A stretch of 64,000 nt of DNA from Mesonia sp. K7 (GTDB lineage Bacteria; Bacteroidota; Bacteroidia; Flavobacteriales; Flavobacteriaceae): NCBI RefSeq assembly GCF_003233725.1, contig NZ_QKQV01000001.1, positions 1-64,000 on the forward strand, written 5' to 3'. Of the stretch, positions 1-8,447 are shown piece by piece. Position numbers and translations under genes: made by a program. Each line of letters opens with the position of its first letter. Positions within the stretch are counted from its first letter, which is position 1. The notes under the pieces were generated by a model, which searched no databases, had not been told where the DNA came from, and worked only from the letters and a program-made list of their open reading frames with translations.

Positions 1-2500
1 GTATACGGACTTGTTAGCGGGTTGGTTCCTGCATCGGCGTCTGCCTGGGTTGCGTAATAGGTCACCTCTAAGCTGTTGTCGCCATTGGTAATGTCAAGGG
101 TCGCGTCCTCCAAGGTAAAGGCCTCCATCTCATCGCCCGGGTTGTTCACATCACATAGCTCCAGCGGTTGTGGGTGCTGGTAACTTGGCATGGGATGCAC
201 GATCAGCTCAAAGCTGGTCTCCCCGGTACAGCCGTTCAGGCCTTCAACCACCACATAGATCGTCTGGTTCATACCATTGCTGGTATAGGCCGTGGGTACG
301 GTAATTTCCTGCGTGTAAGCAGCATCTGTATAATACCTTACCGTAAAGTCCGAAGGGTTGGTCTCATTGGCAAGGATATCCGCTTCCATCAGCGTAAGGT
401 CGAACACCTCACTGCCGTTGCCATTGGCATCACAGGCCTCCAAAGGTTCCAGGTCCTGTGCCAGTACCGGCTGTGGACTGTCCTCTACCTGTAGGGTAAT
501 GGCAATGGTCGTGTAACAGCTTATCCCTGGCGCCTCTACCCTTACATAGATGGTCTGGGTCGTGTTCACCGTATTGGTGAACGGGCTCGAAAGCGGGATC
601 ACATCGTTGTCGGCATTGGCCTGCGTCTGGTGGTAGGTAATGGTCACGTTCGGATCGTTGTTGATGTCATCGTCCAGGTCCGTCAGGATGAACTGTCCCA
701 CACCATCGTTGTCGTCATCACAATAGATGAACGGTGGTGGCGTGTTGGCGATCGGGGCATCGTTAACCTGCAGGTCCATACTGTCCACTGCATAGCAGCC
801 CGTGTTGATATCGTATACCCTTACCCAGACCGTTTGGTTGTAAGGGGTGGTATTGGTGTACAATGGGCCGATCTCGTCGTTCGGGTCGTTGTTCTCCGCG
901 CCCAATTGGGTCTCAAAGTAACTGACGTTAAGGTTCGGGGCATTGCCCGTGATCTGCGTGGTCGCATCGGTCAGGTCGAACTCTGCCATGCCCGTGCCGC
1001 CGCCATCGTCACAGATAATCAGTGGGGCCGGTGCATTGTAGGCCGGGATCGGGTTCACGATGATATCGAACTGTGCCTGGCTCGTACAGGCCGTATTGCT
1101 GTCCTCGACCACGACATAGATCGTCTGTTGGTCCGGGGTCGTGTTGGTATAGGCCGTTGGCGTGGTGATCGCGTTGCCGTTGTTCAGATCATTCTGGCTC
1201 GCATAATAGGTCACTGTGTAGTCGCCCGGGGCAGGTTCGTTCTGTACGATCGTAGGTTCGTTCTGCGTCAGGTCGAAGGTCTCTTGACCATCGGTGTTGT
1301 CGTCGCACAGTTCCAGGTCCGGAACCGTAGGAACCACCGGATCGGGAACCACCACTAACTGGGCGGGAACCACATTGTAACAGTCCGCTACAGCGCTGGA
1401 CTCCACACGTACATAAATGGTCGTACTGCCCGTAGTATAGTTGTTGGCTACCGTTGGGGTGCCCGCCTGGGCATCGGCCTGGGTTGCGTGATAGCTGTAG
1501 CTATAGGTAGGATCGGTCGATATCTGGTTGTCCAGTGTCGTTAAATCGAAGGTCGCCTGGCCATCGCCATCGCCGTCACAAAGCTCATACGGTGCCGGTG
1601 CCGTGGTCGGTAATTGCGCATTCACTATAATTTCAAACTCCGCCGATGTCTCACATCCTGTTGCCGCATCGCTTACCAGTACGTAAATCGTTTGTTGGTT
1701 AGCAGGGTTATTTTGGTGGTTTGTCGGGGTGGTAATTGCCGTTGTATGGCCCGCATCGGAATAATAGGTGACCGTATAGGTCGTGCCCGTGGGTGCGTTC
1801 TGTGTCAGGAAAGGCTCATTCTCCGTCAGATCAAAAAACATCAGACCATCACTGTCATCATCGCACTCCTCTATCGATGGGACCGGGGCAGCTACGTTCG
1901 GCAATGGGTTGACCACTATATCGAACTGTGCATCGGTCGTACAGCTTGTTGCCGTGTCCTCTACCAATACATAGATCGTAGCGGAAGTACTTGGGTAAGC
2001 GGTCTCACTAGTTATCGGCACACCATTGGTTCTATCTGATGCACTGGCATAATAGCTGACATCATACGTCGTACCTGTAGGTTGGTTAACCATAATATCA
2101 CCCTCCCTATCGGTCAGGTCAAAGGTCGCTATGCCATCGGTGTCATCGTCACAAAGCTCCAGATCGGATATCGTTGCAGGTACGTCCGGATCGGGGTTGA
2201 CTATAATGTCAAACTGGGTTTCTGTTTCACAGCCTGTATCAGCATCAGTTGCAAGAACAAAAATGGTCTGTTGACCTATGATAGTATTTTGATAATTCCC
2301 TGGATTCAAAATAGGGTTATCAGCAGTCAAGTCAGTAGCCGATGCATAATAGTCTATGATATATTGATTAGGATTTGGTTCATTTTGAGTAATAATAGCC
2401 TCATTTTGAGTTAAATCAAAAAACATTTGACCATCAGCATTATCATCACATAGCTCTATATCTGGAACTGGGGGAATATCAGGATTTGGATGTATTAAAA
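1..2500 (-). repeat. Nine tandem protein-coding repeats (91-99 residues each)
   Basis: Repeat units of 273-297 bp share the CDDxxDG/FDLT start, an SYYA or TYYA strand in the middle, a TIYV(L/V)V strand and an FDI(I/V)VNP end. Anchor Cys codons are spaced 297, 288, 285, 273, 294, 291, 288 and 279 bp apart. Some units also look similar at DNA level (for example around 1050-1125 and 1905-1980), which would allow recombination between units. Confidence 0.85.
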
Positions 2501-3296
2501 CGTGGAATTCTGTATAACTGTCTGTAGTTCCATTCGATAGGGTAATCGTAACGTTATAAGTCCCTGTAGAAGTTGCATTTATAGTTGGAAAGTTTCCGTT
2601 TAATATCTGAACAGGACCTGTTCCATCATCAAAAAACCATTGATAATTGGTTGCGTTTTGAGTTGTTGCATCAAGTGTTAATGTTTCTCCTTGACAAGCT
2701 TGATTTTGTATTACGATAGAACAATCTGTTGCTCCTGCTCCAGGTTGACCTTCATTTGTTTGGGTTAAAGAAATATACCCTGGCACTCCTGAAAAGTTAG
2801 TTATCAAAACCAGATATACATCTCCAACAGAAGCATTTAAGATTGTCATATTCTCAACAAAGGATGGGTCATAACTACAATCTACAACATTGCCGTAAGG
2901 ATAATTGGGATCTGAAGTATTACTGCCACAATTAGGAGCACAATCTTGTAATAATCCACAAGAAGCTGGCGTCGAAAAAGGCCCCCAAGCAACAAAATCT
3001 ACATCTAACCCTACACCTATAGGATTTCCAGAAGCGTCAAAACCTCCTGTGCTTTGTTGAATTGTAAAAGTTAAATCCCCTGCTTGATCAATCTCTAAAT
3101 AAAACCAAGCTGGATTAGGAGAAGTACTTAAACAAGAAATTGGACCAGAATCGGGAACACCAACAGAATTTGGAAATACTAAACCAGCTCCCCCCGCACA
3201 AAAAGGATCTGCATTATCACAATCTATACCCTGAGCAAAGGTATTTATACTAAAGGAAATAAAAACAAGAAAGATAAAATATATTCTTTTTAACAT
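1..3296 (-). CDS. Giant repetitive secreted adhesin, N-terminal part (C-terminus beyond window)
   Basis: The minus frame is open from ATG at 3296 to the window edge (1098 codons plus two bases). Residues 1-22 form a signal peptide ending in FAQ. A Cys-rich N-terminal domain (to about residue 170) resembles the beta-sandwich domain at the start of many Bacteroidota gliding-motility/T9SS type B proteins. An Ig/PKD-like segment with NYQWFFDDG follows. Then come nine repeats of 91-99 residues, each starting with a CDDxxDG...FDLT-type motif; the Cys codons are at 2448, 2151, 1863, 1578, 1305, 1011, 720, 432 and 153. A second Cys (TGCET, TSCTT and similar) lies near the end of most repeats, so intradomain disulfides are possible. 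The Asp-rich DxDxDG-like motif suggests calcium binding (inference). The function is probably surface adhesion. The T9SS sorting domain would lie outside the window. Codons shift from AT-rich to GC-rich near 2200-2230. Confidence 0.88.
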   Translation of the reverse strand, partial: MLKRIYFIFLVFISFSINTFAQGIDCDNADPFCAGGAGLVFPNSVGVPDSGPISCLSTSPNPAWFYLEIDQAGDLTFTIQQSTGGFDASGNPIGVGLDVDFVAWGPFSTPASCGLLQDCAPNCGSNTSDPNYPYGNVVDCSYDPSFVENMTILNASVGDVYLVLITNFSGVPGYISLTQTNEGQPGAGATDCSIVIQNQACQGETLTLDATTQNATNYQWFFDDGTGPVQILNGNFPTINATSTGTYNVTITLSNGTTDSYTEFHVLIHPNPDIPPVPDIELCDDNADGQMFFDLTQNEAIITQNEPNPNQYIIDYYASATDLTADNPILNPGNYQNTIIGQQTIFVLATDADTGCETETQFDIIVNPDPDVPATISDLELCDDDTDGIATFDLTDREGDIMVNQPTGTTYDVSYYASASDRTNGVPITSETAYPSTSATIYVLVEDTATSCTTDAQFDIVVNPLPNVAAPVPSIEECDDDSDGLMFFDLTENEPFLTQNAPTGTTYTVTYYSDAGHTTAITTPTNHQNNPANQQTIYVLVSDAATGCETSAEFEIIVNAQLPTTAPAPYELCDGDGDGQATFDLTTLDNQISTDPTYSYSYHATQADAQAGTPTVANNYTTGSTTIYVRVESSAVADCYNVVPAQLVVVPDPVVPTVPDLELCDDNTDGQETFDLTQNEPTIVQNEPAPGDYTVTYYASQNDLNNGNAITTPTAYTNTTPDQQTIYVVVEDSNTACTSQAQFDIIVNPIPAYNAPAPLIICDDGGGTGMAEFDLTDATTQITGNAPNLNVSYFETQLGAENNDPNDEIGPLYTNTTPYNQTVWVRVYDINTGCYAVDSMDLQVNDAPIANTPPPFIYCDDDNDGVGQFILTDLDDDINNDPNVTITYHQTQANADNDVIPLSSPFTNTVNTTQTIYVRVEAPGISCYTTIAITLQVEDSPQPVLAQDLEPLEACDANGNGSEVFDLTLMEADILANETNPSDFTVRYYTDAAYTQEITVPTAYTSNGMNQTIYVVVEGLNGCTGETSFELIVHPMPSYQHPQPLELCDVNNPGDEMEAFTLEDATLDITNGDNSLEVTYYATQADADAGTNPLTSPY

Positions 3297-3375
3297 TTTA
3301 AAATTTTTAATCAAAAAATATGCTTAGTTTTAGTTGAATTCATTTTCAGTTTCAATTAAATGACATTCAAAAAAG

Positions 3376-3383
3376 CAAAAATA
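3376..3383 (-). promoter_or_regulatory. Candidate -7 element of the adhesin gene
   Basis: The minus strand reads TATTTTTG, a match to the Bacteroidota TAnnTTTG element. It lies 80 bp upstream of the ATG at 3296. No TTG -33 box is seen at the usual 17-23 bp spacing. Confidence 0.45.
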
Positions 3384-3439
3384 ACAATATAAACGTATTA
3401 AATTATATAAGTGTTGTTATAAAACCTAATAAATACAAA

Positions 3440-3670
3440 ATGCTACCCAACTCCCAGTACCTCCTAAAATTAGCTTACACCAAAATGCCCTTCGGAAAAT
3501 ACAAAGATTGGTACCTTTCTGATATTCCTGAAGCCTATTATGTTTGGTTTCAACAAAAAGGATTTCCTCAAAATAATTTAGGGAAACAAATGCAGGAAAT
3601 CTACGAACTCAAACTTAACGGACTTGAATTTCTTTTAAAGGAATTACGTAACAAATACCCAAAACCTTAA
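3440..3670 (+). CDS. DUF3820 family small protein
   Basis: This 76-residue protein carries the family pattern: MPFGKYK near residue 16, then LSDIPEAYYVWF and a KGFPQNNLG turn, ending in a helix with YELKLNGLE. DUF3820 proteins are small and widespread in Proteobacteria and Bacteroidota, and their function is not firmly established. The family was once described as quorum-sensing-regulated in Pseudomonas, which says little here. The gene lies 111 bp upstream of pyrG on the same strand, but pyrG has its own candidate promoter, so they are probably separate units. No signal peptide or membrane segment is seen, so it is predicted cytoplasmic. Confidence 0.8.
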   Translation: MLPNSQYLLKLAYTKMPFGKYKDWYLSDIPEAYYVWFQQKGFPQNNLGKQMQEIYELKLNGLEFLLKELRNKYPKP

Positions 3671-3737
3671 CAACTAATTGCTTAAATATTTATCGGTAAA
3701 AACTAAAAAATAGGCTATGCCGTTCGCATAAAAGTTG

Positions 3738-3745
3738 TACTTTTG
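3738..3745 (+). promoter_or_regulatory. Candidate -7 element of pyrG
   Basis: TACTTTTG matches TAnnTTTG and lies 36 bp before the pyrG ATG. A clear -33 TTG at the normal distance is not visible. Confidence 0.5.
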
Positions 3746-3778
3746 CACTCCGTATAGACATTAATCAAACAACCCTAA

Positions 3779-5401
<1,623 letters not shown>

Positions 5402-5480
5402 GAAAAAGTGCCAACTTGTCAATAAAAAGGCATTGGCGAGTTTTTTGAATAAATAAAAGACAAACAACCTATTATAATAT

Positions 5481-7325
5481 ATGGAAGAAAAAAAATTTGA
5501 TGTCAATTCCCTGATTGGGTTTTTACTCATCGGAGCCGTCCTTATATGGATGTTATACAATAACCAAAGCGAAACTCCCATAGAAGACACCAATACGACG
5601 ACACAAGAAGAAGTGGTTGATGAAAAAACTTCAGAAAATCAACTACAAAACAACAATACTTCTACTCCAACTTCTACCAACGACAGTATTGCATTGGCAC
5701 AGGCGCAAAAACAATACGGTGTTTTTGGATATAGTGCTGGCAAAGCTTCCGCGGAAGCAATTACAACATTAGAAAATGAAGTGTTACAACTAAAAATAAG
5801 TAACAAAGGTGGGCAAATTGTAGAAGCCAAACTTAAACAGTTTAAGACCTACGACTCGATTCCAGTTTACCTCATCAAAAACGGAAATGCTAGTTTTAAT
5901 GTCACTTTTAAAACTTCCGACAACAGAACGATCTCAACCGAGGATATGGTTTTTGAGCCAAAATTGATAGATAATCAAACTCTTTCGATGAAACTCAAAG
6001 TAAGTGAAAATGATTATTTGGAGTTTTACTACGCTTTGAAACCCAACGATTATATGTTTGATTTTGACATCAAATCACAAGGTTTGAGCAGTGTGGTACA
6101 AAATAAAGACGTCACATTAGATTGGAAAATAAAAACCTATCGCCACGCAAAAAGTATTAGCTACGAAAACCGTTACACCGAGATTTTATGGGAATATGAA
6201 GGTGGAAGCGACGATTACTCTGGACAAGGAAGTTTAGAGGAAGACAGTGACCAAGACATCACTTGGGTAGCTTTCAAACAGCATTTCTTCACGTCTATTT
6301 TACTGACAGATCAAGCTTTTTCGGAAGGGAAATTTATCTCTAAAAATTTGGTCGATGATGAAGACATCGATACCGTTTACACCAAAGATTTTACAGCTAC
6401 ATTACCGTTAGCACTAAAAGCAGGAGAATTTAATGAAAGCCTCGATTTTTATTACGGTCCTTCTGACTATAAAATCTTAAATGAATACGATAGAAATTTA
6501 GACGAAGTTATCCCGTTGGGTTGGGGAATCTTTGGATGGATCAATAAATACCTTATCATTCCTTTTTATAATGTATTAAGTGGGTTTTTACCTGCAGGAA
6601 TTGCAATTATTTTCTTGACAATTGCAATCAAAATATTATTGTCACCTGTACAATACAAACAGTATGTTTCTCAAGCCAAAATGAAGGTTTTACGACCAGA
6701 GATTGAGGAAATCAACGAGAAGCATAAAGACAATGCGATGAAACGCCAACAAGAAACGATGAAGTTATACAACAAAGCTGGCGCGAGTCCGATGAGTGGT
6801 TGTATTCCTTCGTTGTTGCAAATACCGGTTTTTTATGCTTTGTTCAACTTTTTCCCGAGTGCGTTTGACATTCGCCAAAAAAGTTTTCTATGGGCAGACG
6901 ATTTATCGAGTTATGATGTCATCGCAGAATTGCCTTTTACCATTCCTTTTTATGGTGATCACGTGAGCTTGTTTCCTATTTTGGCCTCTATTGCCATCTT
7001 TATTTATATGATGATGACTACAGGGCAAAATATGCAACCAAGTCAACCCGGAATGCCAAATATGAAGTTCATCATGTACATTTCGCCTTTGTTTATGTTG
7101 TTCTTCTTCAACAACTACGCAAGTGGTTTATCGCTGTATTATTTTACCTCCAACTTGATTACGATCGGAATTATGTTGGTCATCAAAAACTTTATCATCG
7201 ACGAAAATAAAGTCTTGGCAAAGATCGAACAGAATAAGAAAAAACCTCGTAAGCAAAACCGCTTTGCCAAAAAAATGCAAGAGATGATGGAGGAAGCAGA
7301 AAAGCAGAAAAAAGCGAAAAAGTAG
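5481..7325 (+). CDS. yidC: Membrane protein insertase YidC
   Basis: YidC inserts and folds inner-membrane proteins, alone or with SecYEG. The 614-residue protein has the Gram-negative layout. An N-terminal membrane anchor (about residues 11-26) is followed by a low-complexity Gln/Asn/Thr linker and a large periplasmic beta-domain (about 90-340). The conserved C-terminal 60-kDa inner-membrane-protein core has several membrane helices (about 365-570), with LLSPVQYKQ and GCIPSLLQIPVF segments. The tail is strongly basic (KKPRKQNRFAKK and a Lys-rich end), consistent with ribosome contact. A strong hairpin terminator follows at 7391-7422. Confidence 0.97.
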   Translation: MEEKKFDVNSLIGFLLIGAVLIWMLYNNQSETPIEDTNTTTQEEVVDEKTSENQLQNNNTSTPTSTNDSIALAQAQKQYGVFGYSAGKASAEAITTLENEVLQLKISNKGGQIVEAKLKQFKTYDSIPVYLIKNGNASFNVTFKTSDNRTISTEDMVFEPKLIDNQTLSMKLKVSENDYLEFYYALKPNDYMFDFDIKSQGLSSVVQNKDVTLDWKIKTYRHAKSISYENRYTEILWEYEGGSDDYSGQGSLEEDSDQDITWVAFKQHFFTSILLTDQAFSEGKFISKNLVDDEDIDTVYTKDFTATLPLALKAGEFNESLDFYYGPSDYKILNEYDRNLDEVIPLGWGIFGWINKYLIIPFYNVLSGFLPAGIAIIFLTIAIKILLSPVQYKQYVSQAKMKVLRPEIEEINEKHKDNAMKRQQETMKLYNKAGASPMSGCIPSLLQIPVFYALFNFFPSAFDIRQKSFLWADDLSSYDVIAELPFTIPFYGDHVSLFPILASIAIFIYMMMTTGQNMQPSQPGMPNMKFIMYISPLFMLFFFNNYASGLSLYYFTSNLITIGIMLVIKNFIIDENKVLAKIEQNKKKPRKQNRFAKKMQEMMEEAEKQKKAKK

Positions 7326-7328
7326 TCT

Positions 7329-7366
7329 TTGAGAGGTGAGATTTTAGATTTGAGATCATAAGTCTT
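7329..7366. repeat. Degenerate intergenic linker of the 'gagattttagatttgaga' type
   Basis: This low-complexity run of TGAGA and TTTAGAT words lies just after yidC. A related run is at 8371-8407. Similar degenerate runs are common after genes in Flavobacteriia from general experience. Confidence 0.4.
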
Positions 7367-7390
7367 AGTTACAGACAAGAGAATTTATAG

Positions 7391-7422
7391 AAAAAACGGC
7401 TGCAGATTTCCAGCCGTTTTTT
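7391..7422 (+). terminator. Rho-independent terminator after yidC
   Basis: The stem AAAAAACGGCTG (7391-7402) pairs perfectly with CAGCCGTTTTTT (7411-7422) around an 8-base loop. The A/T flanks make it usable from both sides. Confidence 0.9.
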
Positions 7423-7432
7423 ATTACATGAA

Positions 7433-7516
7433 TGTCATTCCAAACGTAGTGAAGGAATCTCATCAAGTTGATTTACAAATCAGAATGAGAACCTGAAACA
7501 AGTTCAGGTTGACGGA
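7433..7516. repeat. Candidate dispersed non-coding repeat with inverted parts
   Basis: The segment begins GTCATTCCAAACGTAGTGAA and ends with the hairpin CCTGAAACAAGTTCAGG (about 7491-7507). GTCATTC near 7434 is loosely complementary to GAATGAG near 7484. Words of this kind recur as intergenic repeats in many Bacteroidota genomes (general recollection). Only one copy is in this window. Confidence 0.4.
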
Positions 7517-7545
7517 AATAGACTTTTTAGATTGCCTCGATGTTT

Positions 7546-7872
7546 TTACATCAACTCAAACTCTTCAATTTGTACTTCGGTCACAAAACGTTTGATCCCT
7601 TCTTTGTCTTCATAAGAATGATTGGTCAATTTTCCGCGTAAGGCAATTTTATTTCCTTTCTCACATATTTTATCCATCAGCTCAGCGGTTTTACCCCAAG
7701 CCACACAATTGTGCCAAGTGGTATTTTCTATTTTCTCACCTTGCTTGTTTTTGTAATACTCGTTAGTTGCAATACTCAACTTCGCAAACTTGTTTCCGTT
7801 GTTGGCTCCATTTACTTCAATGTCTTGTCCTAATCTTCCGATTAACTGTACTTGATTTCTTAGCGTGTTCAT
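7546..7872 (-). CDS. ssb: Short single-stranded DNA-binding protein
   Basis: The protein is one OB-fold SSB domain: MNTLRNQVQLIGRLGQDIEV, then KLSIATNEYYKNK and TTWHNCVAWGK. It is only 108 residues and ends in EEFELM. It lacks both the Gly/Gln-rich linker and the acidic DDDIPF-like tail that normally recruits repair proteins. It is therefore more likely an accessory SSB than the main replicative one; this kind of short paralogue is common in Flavobacteriia. It is divergently arranged with the zinc-ribbon gene at 8013, across a 140-bp region that contains inverted and direct repeats. The ssb symbol is by domain only. Confidence 0.85.
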   Translation of the reverse strand: MNTLRNQVQLIGRLGQDIEVNGANNGNKFAKLSIATNEYYKNKQGEKIENTTWHNCVAWGKTAELMDKICEKGNKIALRGKLTNHSYEDKEGIKRFVTEVQIEEFELM

Positions 7873-7943
7873 AATTTAAAATTTTTAATTAAACCTTCAA
7901 CCGTTTCTCGATTGATTCTGGAGCAAATATCAAAACAAAAAAA

Positions 7944-7987
7944 TGTCGTATATTTATATAAACAATTACTGTCGTTTATAACCGACA
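7944..7987. promoter_or_regulatory. Inverted and direct TGTCG repeats between ssb and the zinc-ribbon gene
   Basis: TGTCG (7970-7974) and CGACA (7983-7987) form a 5-bp inverted repeat around TTTATAAC. A further TGTCG at 7944 gives a direct copy 26 bp away, followed by similar TATA-rich sequence. It could be an operator shared by the two divergent genes (inference). Confidence 0.3.
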
Positions 7988-8012
7988 ATAAGTAATTTCA
8001 AACACTTATATA

Positions 8013-8369
8013 ATGAAATGCTTACAATGCGAAAAAGAAACTTTTGGACGTTCAGACAAGAAATTTTGTTCCCCGGAATGCCGCAACGAATATAACAACG
8101 AGCGTTATCGACGCGAACAAAAAGCCGTGATTGACATCAATAAAACACTCAAGAAAAACCGGATGATTTTAAAACGCCTCAATCCGGAAGGAAAAATTGT
8201 GGTTCCGAGTGAGATTTTATTAAAAGCAGGGTTCGATTTGGAATATTTCACCAATATCTACACCACAAAAAACGGAAGGGAATATCGGTTTTGCTATGAT
8301 TATGGATATTATTATGATGATGAAAAAGACAGCTATCTGTTGGTAAAAAAGTTTGAAGAAGACAATTAG
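8013..8369 (+). CDS. Small zinc-ribbon protein of unknown function
   Basis: This 118-residue protein starts MKCLQCEKETFGRSDKKFCS. The CxxC (Cys3, Cys6) and the CSPEC motif (Cys19, Cys23) form a treble-clef-like zinc ribbon of the kind that recognises a cell component or nucleic acid. A basic helix (NERYRREQKAVIDINKTLKK) follows. The C-terminal half is Tyr- and Asp-rich, with a run of YDYGYYYDDE. It is a conserved flavobacterial hypothetical protein as far as I can tell, and I know no function. There is no membrane segment. It is divergent from the short ssb gene, so a DNA-related role is possible but is only guilt by association. Confidence 0.75.
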   Translation: MKCLQCEKETFGRSDKKFCSPECRNEYNNERYRREQKAVIDINKTLKKNRMILKRLNPEGKIVVPSEILLKAGFDLEYFTNIYTTKNGREYRFCYDYGYYYDDEKDSYLLVKKFEEDN

Positions 8370-8370
8370 A

Positions 8371-8407
8371 CTGTAGATTTTAGACGTGAGACGTGAGATA
8401 GTAGATT
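8371..8407. repeat. Second degenerate intergenic linker (tagacgtgagacgtgaga type)
   Basis: This run lies directly after the stop of the zinc-ribbon gene. It contains the doubled word GACGTGA and shares TAGATTTTAGA and GTGAGA words with 7329-7366. Confidence 0.4.
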
Positions 8408-8447
8408 CAAATATTAAAACTTAAAACTCAAACTTTTTAACACATTC

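Noticed and set aside
1-2400. CRISPR-like periodicity in the first 2.4 kb
   Set aside because: The period is about 290 bp, in frame with protein repeats, and units are not identical; this is a repetitive coding sequence.
168-2414. Plus-strand open frames of 60-242 codons at 168-494, 630-1358, 1614-2039 and 2082-2414
   Set aside because: They are antisense to the continuous minus-strand adhesin frame, which has a signal peptide and regular repeats. Their spacing follows the repeat unit, as expected of shadows.
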